From Hippophae tibetana (lineage: Eukaryota; Streptophyta; Magnoliopsida; Rosales; Elaeagnaceae): DNA of 64,000 bases. Shown here piece by piece: positions 1-9,816 of this stretch (position 1 is its first letter; each line of letters starts with the position of its first letter). The stretch lies in the NCBI GenBank assembly GCA_037013495.1, contig CM072807.1:28190802-28254801 (forward strand), read 5' to 3'. The notes beneath the pieces were generated by a model, which worked only from the letters and a program-made list of their open reading frames with translations, made no database searches and was not told the DNA's origin. Position numbers and translations under genes: made by a program.

Positions 1-110
1 TCAAAAAAAGGAAATCGAAAAACCTAAAATTTCAATTGCCGTGAAAGAGAGCAAAAGAGAGATTTTTCCTAAAATGGCTCTCATAGTGAATGTTAGAATA
101 CAATTCAATC

Positions 111-139
111 CAAAAACGTTCAAAAAACCATATGAACGT
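111..139. other. Helically spaced A-tracts plus 7-bp dyad (first monomer)
   Basis: A5 at 112-116 and A6 at 122-127 have centres about 10.5 bp apart, one helical turn, which is known to favour intrinsic DNA bending. The inverted repeat ACGTTCA (116-122) and TGAACGT (133-139) flanks a 10-base spacer. The element recurs in nearly every monomer. It is broken in a few copies: 2596 and 3115 (CGTTG), 17038 (GAATGTA) and 46048 (AAATGTTC). A protein-binding or nucleosome-positioning role is only inference. Confidence 0.6.
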
Positions 140-155
140 ATAATTTAAATGCAGC

Positions 156-177
156 GGAAACAAAATGGATGGGAAAC
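156..177. repeat. GGAAAC direct repeats, the endpoints of the 16-bp deletion (first monomer)
   Basis: GGAAAC occurs at 156-161 and again at 172-177, exactly 16 bp apart. All sixteen short monomers in the window lack one repeat copy and the 10 bp between (GCAGCGGAAACATACC instead of the longer form). This is the signature of slippage or microhomology-mediated deletion. The deletion also removes the ATG of the recurrent 62-codon open frame. Confidence 0.9.
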
Positions 178-239
178 ATACCTCCTGCCATTGATCAAAA
201 TTATTTTATTTTTCAAAAAATTCACTTTCAACATCGAGG

Positions 240-265
240 CGGGTCAACCCGACCCGGTTTGACCC
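240..265. other. GC-rich core with alternative hairpins (first monomer)
   Basis: Two overlapping inverted repeats compete here. CGGGTC (240-245) can pair with GACCCG (251-256) over a 5-base loop. GGGTCAA (241-247) can pair with TTGACCC (259-265) over 11 bases; allowing one bulged T extends that stem to 9 pairs. The core is among the most polymorphic parts of the unit: CAGCCCG, CCCTGTTT, CCCAGTTT, CAACTCGAC, GGCAAGTC and GGTGGGTC forms each define copy families. The motif resembles GGGTC/GACCC-rich stretches I associate with plant repeats; that link is from memory, not a search. Confidence 0.65.
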
Positions 266-291
266 TAAAGGATACACGGTCGTGTCTTGCT

Positions 292-307
292 ATTCCGGGG
301 ACGGAAT
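292..307. other. Perfect 6-bp hairpin with GGGA loop (first monomer)
   Basis: ATTCCG (292-297), loop GGGA (298-301), CGGAAT (302-307) form a perfect inverted repeat with a four-base loop. It recurs in most copies. Variants that break a stem pair include TATTCAGGGG (for example near 29750, 30267, 33377, 40117 and 46342) and TTTCGGGG (near 53051 and 60253). Those variants are inherited by blocks of duplicated monomers, so the intact stem is not strictly required. Confidence 0.7.
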
Positions 308-359
308 CCAGCGTTCTTTTTATCAAAATTCTCATAATTCGATTTCTGAGTGATTGACG

Positions 360-498
360 GTCTCAATTTGAAATAAAACATCGTTTTAAATAAAAATTTA
401 ATTAATGAAGCAGATAAATAACCACGATAAATTAGACTTATTTCTTCATTTTTTTCAAGTTTAAATTCCCAGAATCACTAAAAAAGATATATTGAGAC
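360..498. repeat. Long-range inverted repeat GTCTCAAT / ATTGAGAC (first monomer)
   Basis: GTCTCAAT at 360-367 is the reverse complement of ATTGAGAC at 491-498. Each arm overlaps or abuts a copy of the direct repeat CAATTTGAAAT (364-374 and 498-508). The arms lie 123 bp apart around the A/T-rich third of the unit. It could be a chance product of simple composition, but both arms are present in nearly all copies. Confidence 0.5.
398..405. other. TTAATTAA palindrome, once per monomer (first copy)
   Basis: This 8-bp palindrome (a PacI site) appears once per unit and I noticed no copy lacking it. It is a convenient physical marker of the 503-520 bp periodicity. No regulatory role is implied. Confidence 0.8.
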
Positions 499-3400
499 AA
501 TTTGAAATTTCCATATGCATCAAAAAAAGGAAATCGAAAAACCTAAAATTTCAATTGCCGTGAAAGAGAGCAAAAGAGAGATTTTTCCTAAAATGGCTCT
601 CATAGTGAATGTTAGAATACAATTCAATCCAAAAACGTTCAAAAAACCATATGAACGTATAATTTAAATGCAGCGGAAACAAAATGGATGGGAAACATAC
701 CTCCTGCCATTGATCAAAATTATTTTATTTTTCAAAAAATTCACTTTCAACATCGAGGCGGGTCAACCCGACCCGGTTTGACCCTAAAGGATACACGGTC
801 GTGTCTTGCTATTCCGGGGACGGAATCCAGCGTTCTTTTTATCAAAATTCTTATAATTCGATTTCTGAGTGATTGACGGTCTCAATTTGAAATAAAACAT
901 CGTTTTAAATAAAAATTTAATTAATGAAGCAGATAAATAACCACGATAAATTAGATTTATTTCTTCATTTTTTTCAAGTTTAAATTCCCAGAATCACTAA
1001 AAAAGATATATTGAGACAATTTGAAATTTCCATATGCATCAAAAAAAGGAAATCGAAAAACCTAAAATTTCAATTGCCGTGAAAGAGAGCAAAAGAGAGA
1101 TTTTTCCTAAAATGGCTCTCATAGTGAATGTTAGAATACAATTCAATCCAAAAACGTTCAAAAAACCATATGAACGTATAATTTAAATGCAGCGGAAACA
1201 AAATGGATGGGAAACATACCTCCTGCCATTGATCAAAATTATTTTATTTTTCAAAAAATTCACTTTCAACATCGAGGCGGGTCAACCCGACCCGGTTTGA
1301 CCCTAAAGGATACACGGTCGTGTCTTGCTATTCCGGGGACGGAATCCAGCGTTCTTTTTATCAAAATTCTCATAATTCGATTTCTGAGTGATTGACGGTC
1401 TCAATTTGAAATAAAACATCGTTTTAAATAAAAATTTAATTAATGAAGCAGATAAATAACCACGATAAATTAGATTTATTTCTTCATTTTTTTCAAGTTT
1501 AAATTCCCAGAATCACTAAAAAAGATATATTGAGACAATTTGAAATTTCCATATGCATCAAAAAAAGGAAATCGAAAAACCTAAAATTTCAATTGCCGTG
1601 AAAGAGAGCAAAAGAGAGATTTTTCCTAAAATGGCTCTCATAGTGAATGTTAGAATACAATTCAATCCAAAAACGTTCAAAAAACCATATGAACGTATAA
1701 TTTAAATGCAGCGGAAACAAAATGGATGGGAAACATACCTCCTGCCATTGATCAAAATTATTTTATTTTTCAAAAAATTCACTTTCAACATCGAGGCGGG
1801 TCAACCCGACCCGCTTTGACCCTAAAGGATACACGGTCGTATCTTGCTATTCCGGGGACGGAATCCAGCGTTCTTATTATCAAAATTCTCATAATTCGAT
1901 TTCTGAGTGATTTACGGTCTCAATTTGAAATAAAACATCGTTTTAAATAAAAATTTAATTAATGAAGCAGATAAATAACCACGATAAATTAGATTTATTT
2001 CTTCATTTTTTTCAAGTTTAAATTCCCAGAATCACTAAAAAAGATATATTGAGACAATTTGAAATTTCCATATGCATCAAAAAAAGGAAATCGTAAAACC
2101 TAAAATTTCAATTGCCGTGAAAGAGAGCAAAAGAGAGATTTTTCCTAAAATGGCTCTCATAGTGAATGTTAGAATACAATTCAATCCAAAAACGTTCAAA
2201 AAACCATATGAACGTATAATTTAAATGCAGCGGAAACAAAATGGATGGGAAACATACCTCCTGCCATTGATCAAAATTATTTTATTTTTCAAAAAATTCA
2301 CTTTCAAAATCGAGGCGGGTCAACCCGACCCGGTTTGACCCTAAAGGATACACGGTCGTATCTTGCTATTCCGGGGACGGAATCCAGCGTTCTTTTTATC
2401 AAAATTCTCATAATTCGATTTCTGAGTGATTGACGGTCTCAATTTGAAATAAAACATCGTTTTAAATAAAAATTTAATTAATGAAGCAGATAAATAACCA
2501 CGATAAATTAGATTTATTTCTTCATTTTTTTCAAGTTTAAATTCCCAGAATCACTAAAAAAGATATATTGAGACAATTTGAAATTTCCATATGCATCAAA
2601 AAAAGGAAATCGAAAAACCTAAAATTTCAATTGCCGTGAAAGAGAGCAAAACAGAGATTTTTCCTATAATGGCTCTCATAGTGAATGTTAGAATACAATT
2701 CAATCCAAAAACGTTGAAAAAACCATATGAACGTATAATTTAAATGCAGCGGAAACAAAATGGATGGGAAACATACCTCCTGCCATTGATCAAAATTATT
2801 TTATTTTTCAAAAAATTCACTTTCAACATCGAGGCGGGTCAACCCGACCCGGTTTGACCCTAAAGGATACACGGTCGTATCTTGCTATTCCGGGGACGGA
2901 ATCCAGCTTTCTTTTTATCAAAATTCTCATAATTCGATTTCTGAGTGATTGACGGTCTCAATTTGAAATAAAACATCGTTTTAAATAAAAATTTAATTAA
3001 TGAAGCAGATAAATAACCACGATAAATTAGATTTATTTCTTCATTTTTTTCAAGTTTAAATTCCCAGAATCACTAAAAAAGATATATTGAGACAATTTGA
3101 AATTTCCATATGCATCAAAAAAAGGAAATCGAAAAACCTAAAATTTCAATTGCCGTGAAAGAGAGCAAAACAGAGATTTTTCCTATAATGGCTCTCATAG
3201 TGAATGTTAGAATACAATTCAATCCAAAAACGTTGAAAAAACCATATGAACGTATAATTTAAATGCAGCGGAAACAAAATGGATGGGAAACATACCTCCT
3301 GCCATTGATCAAAATTATTTTATTTTTCAAAAAATTCACTTTCAACATCGAGGCGGGTCAACCCGACCCGGTTTGACCCTAAAGGATACACGGTCGTATC

Positions 3401-3980
3401 TTGCTATTCCGGGGACGGAATCCAGCGTTCTTTTTATCAAAATTCTCATAATTCGATTTCTGAGTGATTGACGGTCTCAATTTGAAATAAAACATCGTTT
3501 TAAATAAAAATTTAATTAATGAAGCAGATAAATAACCACGATAAATTAGATTTATTTCTTCATTTTTTTCAAGTTTAAATTCCCAGAATCACTAAAAAAG
3601 ATATATTGAGACAATTTGAAATTTCCATATGCATCAAAAAAAGGAAATCGAAAAACCTAAAATTTCAATTGCCGTGAAAGAGAGCAAAAGAGAGATTTTT
3701 CCTAAAATGGCTCTCATAGTTAATGTTAGAATACAATTCAATCCAAAAACGTTCAAAAAACCATATGAACGTATAATTTAAATGCAGCGGAAACAAAATG
3801 GATGGGAAACATACCTCCTGCCATTGATCAAAATTATTTTATTTTTCAAAAAATTCACTTTCAACATCGAGGCGGGTCAACCCGACCCGGTTTGACCCTA
3901 AAGGATACACGGTCGTATCTTGCTATTCCGGGGACGGAATCCAGCGTTATTTTTATCAAAATTCTCATAATTCGATTTCT

Positions 3981-6228
3981 AAGTGATTGACGGTCTCAAT
4001 TTGAAATAAAACATCGTTTTAAATAAAAATTTAATTAATGAAGCAGATAAATAACCACGATAAATTAGACTTATTTCTTCATTTTTTTCAAGTTTAAATT
4101 CCCAGAATCACTAAAAAAGATATATTGAGACAATTTGAAATTTCCATATGCATCAAAAAAAGGAAATCGAAAAACCTAAAATTTCAATTGCCGTGAAAGA
4201 GAGCAAAAGAGAGATTTTTCCTAAAATGGCTCTCATAGTGAATGTTAGAATACAATTCAATCCAAAAACGTTCAAAAAACCATATGAACGTATAATTTAA
4301 ATGCAGCGGAAACAAAATGGATGGGAAACATACCTCCTGCCATTGATCAAAATTATTTTATTTTTCAAAAAATTCACTTTCAACATCGAGGCGGGTCAAC
4401 CCGACCCGGTTTGACCCTAAAGGATACACGGTCGTGTCTTGCTATTCCGGGGACGGAATCCAGCGTTCTTTTTATCAAAATTCTTATAATTCGATTTCTG
4501 AGTGATTGACGGTCTCAATTTGAAATAAAACATCGTTTTAAATAAAAATTTAATTAATGAAGCAGATAAATAACCACGATAAATTAGATTTATTTCTTCA
4601 TTTTTTTCAAGTTTAAATTCCCAGAATCACTAAAAAAGATATATTGAGACAATTTGAAATTTCCATATGCATCAAAAAAAGGAAATCGAAAAACCTAAAA
4701 TTTCAATTGCCGTGAAAGACAGCAAAAGAGAGATTTTTCCTAAAATGGCTCTCATAGTGAATGTTAGAATACAATTCAATCCAAAAACGTTCAAAAAACC
4801 ATATGAACGTATAATTTAAATGCAGCGGAAACAAAATGGATGGGAAACATACCTCCTGCCATTGATCAAAATTATTTTATTTTTCAAAAAATTCACTTTC
4901 AACATCGAGGCGGGTCAACCCGACCCGGTTTGACCCTAAAGGATACACGGTCGTGTCTTGCTATTCCGGGGACGGAATCCAGCGTTCTTTTTATCAAAAT
5001 TCTCATAATTCGATTTCTGAGTGATTGACGGTCTCAATTTGAAATAAAACATCGTTTTAAATAAAAATTTAATTAATGAAGCAGATAAATAACCACGATA
5101 AATTAGATTTATTTCTTCATTTTTTTCAAGTTTAAATTCCCAGAATCACTAAAAAAGATATATTGAGACAATTTGAAATTTCCATATGCATCAAAAAAAG
5201 GAAATCGAAAAACCTAAAATTTCAATTGCCGTGAAAGAGAGCAAAAGAGAGATTTTTCCTAAAATGGCTCTCATAGTGAATGTTAGAATACAATTCAATC
5301 CAAAAACGTTCAAAAAACCATATGAACGTATAATTTAAATGCAGCGGAAACAAAATGGATGGGAAACATACCTCCTGCCATTGATCAAAATTATTTTATT
5401 TTTCAAAAAATTCACTTTCAACATCGAGGCGGGTCAACCCGACCCGCTTTGACCCTAAAGGATACACGGTCGTATCTTGCTATTCCGGGGACGGAATCCA
5501 GCGTTCTTATTATCAAAATTCTCATAATTCGATTTCTGAGTGATTTACGGTCTCAATTTGAAATAAAACATCGTTTTAAATAAAAATTTAATTAATGAAG
5601 CAGATAAATAACCACGATAAATTAGATTTATTTCTTCATTTTTTTCAAGTTTAAATTCCCAGAATCACTAAAAAAGATATATTGAGACAATTTGAAATTT
5701 CCATATGCATCAAAAAAAGGAAATCGTAAAACCTAAAATTTCAATTGCCGTGAAAGAGAGCAAAAGAGAGATTTTTCCTAAAATGGCTCTCATAGTGAAT
5801 GTTAGAATACAATTCAATCCAAAAACGTTCAAAAAACCATATGAACGTATAATTTAAATGCAGCGGAAACAAAATGGATGGGAAACATACCTCCTGCCAT
5901 TGATCAAAATTATTTTATTTTTCAAAAAATTCACTTTCAAAATCGAGGCGGGTCAACCCGACCCGGTTTGACCCTAAAGGATACACGGTCGTATCTTGCT
6001 ATTCCGGGGACGGAATCCAGCGTTCTTTTTATCAAAATTCTCATAATTCGATTTCTGAGTGATTGACGGTCTCAATTTGAAATAAAACATCGTTTTAAAT
6101 TAAAATTTAATTAATGAAGCAGATAAATAACCACGATAAATTAGATTTATTTCTTCATTTTTTTCAAGTTTAAATTCCCAGAATCACTAAAAAAGATATA
6201 TTGAGACAATTTGAAATTTCCATATGCA
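3981..6228. repeat. 7-monomer HOR, copy 2 of the matching segment
   Basis: Partner of 348-2595. By eye I count only two differences: GAAAGACAGC in the unit at 4672, and AAATTAAAATTT in the unit at 5710. This suggests the duplication is among the youngest events in the window. Confidence 0.85.
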
Positions 6229-6747
6229 TCAAAAAAAGGAAATCGAAAAACCTAAAATTTCAATTGCCGTGAAAGAGAGCAAAACAGAGATTTTTCCTAA
6301 AATGGCTCTCATAGTGAATGTTAGAATACAATTCAATCCAAAAACGTTCAAAAAACCATATGAACGTATAATTTAAATGCAGCGGAAACAAAATGGATGG
6401 GAAACATACCTCCTGCCATTGATCAAAATTATTTTATTTTTCAAAAAATTCACTTTCAACATCGAGGCGGGTCAACCCGACCCGGTTTGACCCTAAAGGA
6501 TACACGGTCGTATCTTGCAATTCCGGGGACGGAATCCAGCGTTCTTTTTATCAAAATTCTCATAATTTGATTTCTGAGTGATTGACGGTCTCAATTTGAA
6601 ATAAATCATCGTTTTAAATAAAAATTTAATTAATGAAGCAGATAAATAACCACGATAAATTAGATTTATTTCTTCATTTTTTTCAAGTTTAAATTCCCAG
6701 AATCACTAAAAAAGATATATTGAGACAATTTGAAATTTCCATATGCA

Positions 6748-7251
6748 TCAAAAAAAGGAAATCGAAAAACCTAAAATTTCAATTGCCGTGAAAGAGAACA
6801 AAACAGAGATTTTTCCTATAATGGCTCTCATAGTGAATGTTAGAATACAATTCAATCCAAAAACGTTCAAAAACCCATATGAACGTATAATTTAAATGCA
6901 GCGGAAACATACCTCCTGCCATTGATCAAAATTATTTTAATTTTTCAAAAAATTCACTTTCAACATCGAGGCGGGTCAACCCGACCCGGTTTGACCCTAA
7001 AGGATACACGGTCGTATCTTGCTATTCCGGGGACGGAATCCAGCGTTCTTTTTATCAAAATTCTCATAATTTGATTTCTGAGTGATTGACGGTCTCAATT
7101 TGAAATAAAACATCGTTTTAAATAAAAATTTAATTAATGAAGCAGATAAATAACCACGATAAATTAGATTTATTTCTTCATTTTTTTCAAGTTTAAATTC
7201 CCAGAATCACTAAAAAAGATATATTGAGACAATTTGAAATTTCCATATGCA
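6748..7251. repeat. Short monomer, 504 bp
   Basis: It lacks 16 bp between the GGAAAC repeats and has an extra A in TATTTTAATTTTTC, so net -15. It also carries GAGAACAAAAC, CCTATAATGG and AAACCCATATG, all shared with the unit at 7771, 1023 bp downstream. Confidence 0.9.
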
Positions 7252-7770
7252 TCAAAAAAAGGAAATCGAAAAACCTAAAATTTCAATTGCCGTGAAAGAG
7301 AACAAAACAGAGATTTTTCCTAAAATGGCTCTCATAGTGAATGTTAGAATACAATTCAATCCAAAAACGTTCAAAAACCCATATGAACGTATAATTTAAA
7401 TGCAGCGGAAACAAAATGGATGGGAAACATACCTCCTGCCATTGATCAAAATTATTTTATTTTTCAAAAAATTCACTTTCAACATCGAGGCGGGTCAACC
7501 CGACCCGGTTTGACCCTAAAGGATACACGGTCGTATCTTGCTATTCCGGGGACGGAATCCAGCGTTCTTTTTATCAAACTTCTCATAATTCGATTTCTGA
7601 GTGATTGGCGGTCTCAATTTGAAATAAAACATCGTTTTAAATAAAAATTTAATTAATGAAGCAGATAAATAACCACGATAAATTAGATTTATTTCTTCAT
7701 TTTTTTCAAGTTTAAATTCCCAGAATCACTAAAAAAGATATATTGAGACAATTTGAAATTTCCATATGCA

Positions 7771-8778
7771 TCAAAAAAAGGAAATCGAAAAACCTAAAAT
7801 TTCAATTGCCGTGAAAGAGAACAAAACAGAGATTTTTCCTATAATGGCTCTCATAGTGAATGTTAGAATACAATTCAATCCAAAAACGTTCAAAAACCCA
7901 TATGAACGTATAATTTAAATGCAGCGGAAACATACCTCCTGCCATTGATCAAAATTATTTTAATTTTTCAAAAAATTCACTTTCAACATCGAGGCGGGTC
8001 AACCCGACCCGGTTTGACCCTAAAGGATACACGGTCGTATCTTGCTATTCCGGGGACGGAATCCAGCGTTCTTTTTATCAAAATTCTCATAATTTGATTT
8101 CTGAGTGATTGACGGTCTCAATTTGAAATAAAACATCGTTTTAAATAAAAATTTAATTAATGAAGCAGATAAATAACCACGATAAATTAGATTTATTTCT
8201 TCATTTTTTTCAAGTTTAAATTCCCAGAATCACTAAAAAAGATATATTGAGACAATTTGAAATTTCCATATGCATCAAAAAAAGGAAATCGAAAAACCTA
8301 AAATTTCAATTGCCGTGAAAGAGAACAAAAGAGAGATTTTTCCTATAATGGCTCTCATAGTGAATGTTAGAATACAATTCAATCCAAAAACGTTCAAAAA
8401 CCCATATGAACGTATAATTTAAATGCAGCGGAAACATACCTCCTCCCATTGATCAAAATTATTTTAATTTTTCAAAAAATTCACTTTCAAAATCGAGGCG
8501 GGTCAACCCGACCCGGTTTGACCCTAAAGGATACACGGTCGTATCTTGCTATTCCGGGGACGGAATCCAGCGTTCTTTTTATCAAAATTCTCATAATTCG
8601 ATTTCTGAGTGATTGACGGTCTCAATTTGAAATAAAACATCGTTTTAAGTAAAAATTTAATTAATGAAGCAGATAAATAACCACGATAAATTAGATTTAT
8701 TTCTTCATTTTTTTCAAGTTTAAATTCCCAGAATCACTAAAAAAGATATATTGAGACAATTTGAAATTTCCATATGCA
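7771..8778. repeat. Two consecutive short monomers, 504 bp each
   Basis: Units at 7771 and 8275 are both of the deletion-plus-A type. The first closely repeats the unit at 6748. The second differs by CTCCTCCCATTG, CAAAATCGAGG and TTTTAAGTAAAA. Confidence 0.9.
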
Positions 8779-9816
8779 TCAAAAAAAGGAAATCGAAAAA
8801 CCTAAAATTTCAATTGCCGTGAAAGAGAGCAAAAGAGAGATTTTTCCTAAAATGGCTCTCATAGTGAATGTTAGAATACAATTCAATCCAAAAACGTTCA
8901 AAAAACCTTATGAACGTATAATTTAAATGCAGCGGAAACAAAATGGATGGGAAACATACCTCCTGCCATTGATCAAAATTATTTTATTTTTCAAAAAATT
9001 CACTTTCAACATCGAGGCGGGTCAACCCGACCCGGTTTGACCCTAAAGGATACACGGTCGTATCTTGCTATTCCGGGGACGGAATCCAGCGTTCTTTTTA
9101 TCAAAATTCTCATAATTCGATTTCTGAGTGATTGACGGTCTCAATTTGAAATAAAACATCGTTTTAAATAAAAATTTAATTAATGAAGCAGATAAATAAC
9201 CACGATAAATTAGATTTATTTCTTCATATTTTTCAAGTTTAAATTCCCAGAATCACTAAAAAAGATATATTGAGACAATTTGAAATTTCCATATGCATCA
9301 AAAAAAGGAAATCGAAAAACCTAAAATTTCAATTGCCGTGAAAGAGAGCAAAACAGAGATTTTTCCTAAAATGGCTCTCATAGTGAATGTTAGAATACAA
9401 TTCAATCCAAAAACGTTCAAAAAACCATATGAACGTATAATTTAAATGCAGCGGAAACAAAATGGATGGGAAACATACCTCCTGCCATTGATCAAAATTA
9501 TTTTATTTTTCAAAAAATTCACTTTCAACATCGAGGCGGGTCAACCCGACCCGGTTTGACCCTAAAGGATACACGGTCGTATCTTGCTATTCCGGGGACG
9601 GAATCCAGCGTTCTTTTTATCAAAATTCTCATAATTCGATTTCTGAGTGATTGACGGTCTAAATTTGAAATAAAACATCGTTTTAAATAAAAATTTAATT
9701 AATGAAGCAGATAAATAACCACGATAAATTAGATTTATTTCTTCATTTTTTTCAAGTTTAAATTCCCAGAATCACTAAAAAAGATATATTGAGACAATTT
9801 GAAATTTCCATATGCA

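Larger units (their letters stand above)
1..519. repeat. Reference 519-bp monomer (first copy)
   Basis: This copy serves as the coordinate frame for the others; monomer position equals window position here. By hand count it has 89 C and 78 G, about 32% GC. Layout: A-rich start (1-30); A-tracts and a dyad (111-140); a pair of GGAAAC direct repeats (156-177); A/T-rich stretch (186-225); GC-rich core with two hairpins (236-307); A/T-rich 3' third with the palindrome TTAATTAA at 398-405. No tRNA, rRNA, promoter or terminator is recognisable. I see no internal subrepeat of about 173 bp; the only notable internal direct repeat is CAATTTGAAAT at 364-374 and 498-508. The monomer boundary is arbitrary because the true start of the unit is not defined by any insertion site. 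Confidence 0.95.
348..2595. repeat. 7-monomer HOR, copy 1 of the matching segment
   Basis: This 2248-bp stretch matches 3981-6228 at an offset of 3633 bp (7 x 519). Shared rare variants include TAGACTTATTT, TTCTTATAATTCG, GACCCGCTTTG and ATCGTAAAACC. Before about 347 and after 2595 the two lines of monomers diverge, which gives the limits of the copied tract. Confidence 0.85.
1..6747. repeat. Domain A: thirteen 519-bp monomers
   Basis: All thirteen units are exactly 519 bp. Two classes at monomer position 284 are visible: GTGTCTTGC (units at 1, 520, 1039, 4153, 4672) and GTATCTTGC (the rest). Units at 2596 and 3115 share CCTATAATGG and CGTTGAAAAA and look like a tandem pair. Units at 1558 and 5191 share GACCCGCTTTG, TTCTTATTATC and GATTTACGG. 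Units at 2077 and 5710 share ATCGTAAAACC and CAAAATCGAGG. These pairings show a 7-monomer higher-order repeat. There are no genes. Confidence 0.9.

Noticed and set aside
172..195. Minus-strand ATGGCAGGAG followed by GTATGT, like a coding start with a splice donor
   Set aside because: It matches the donor consensus, but the reading frame closes soon after and several copies change the motif (CTCCCATTG, CTACCATTG, ACTTCC, CTACTGCC). Possibly a relic of a gene fragment, but nothing else supports it.
261..271. CCCTAAA, the plant telomere heptamer, inside GACCCTAAAGG
   Set aside because: Only a single heptamer per monomer, never in tandem. A 7-bp match is expected by chance and does not support a telomeric origin.
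1..519. CENP-B-box-like motif
   Set aside because: Searched by eye for TTCG followed by the spaced A and CGGG pattern; no position in the monomer fits, on the strand as read or as its complement.
1..519. Internal trimer of about 173 bp making up the 519-bp unit
   Set aside because: The three thirds of the monomer do not align by eye beyond short A/T-rich words, so a trimeric origin is not supported.
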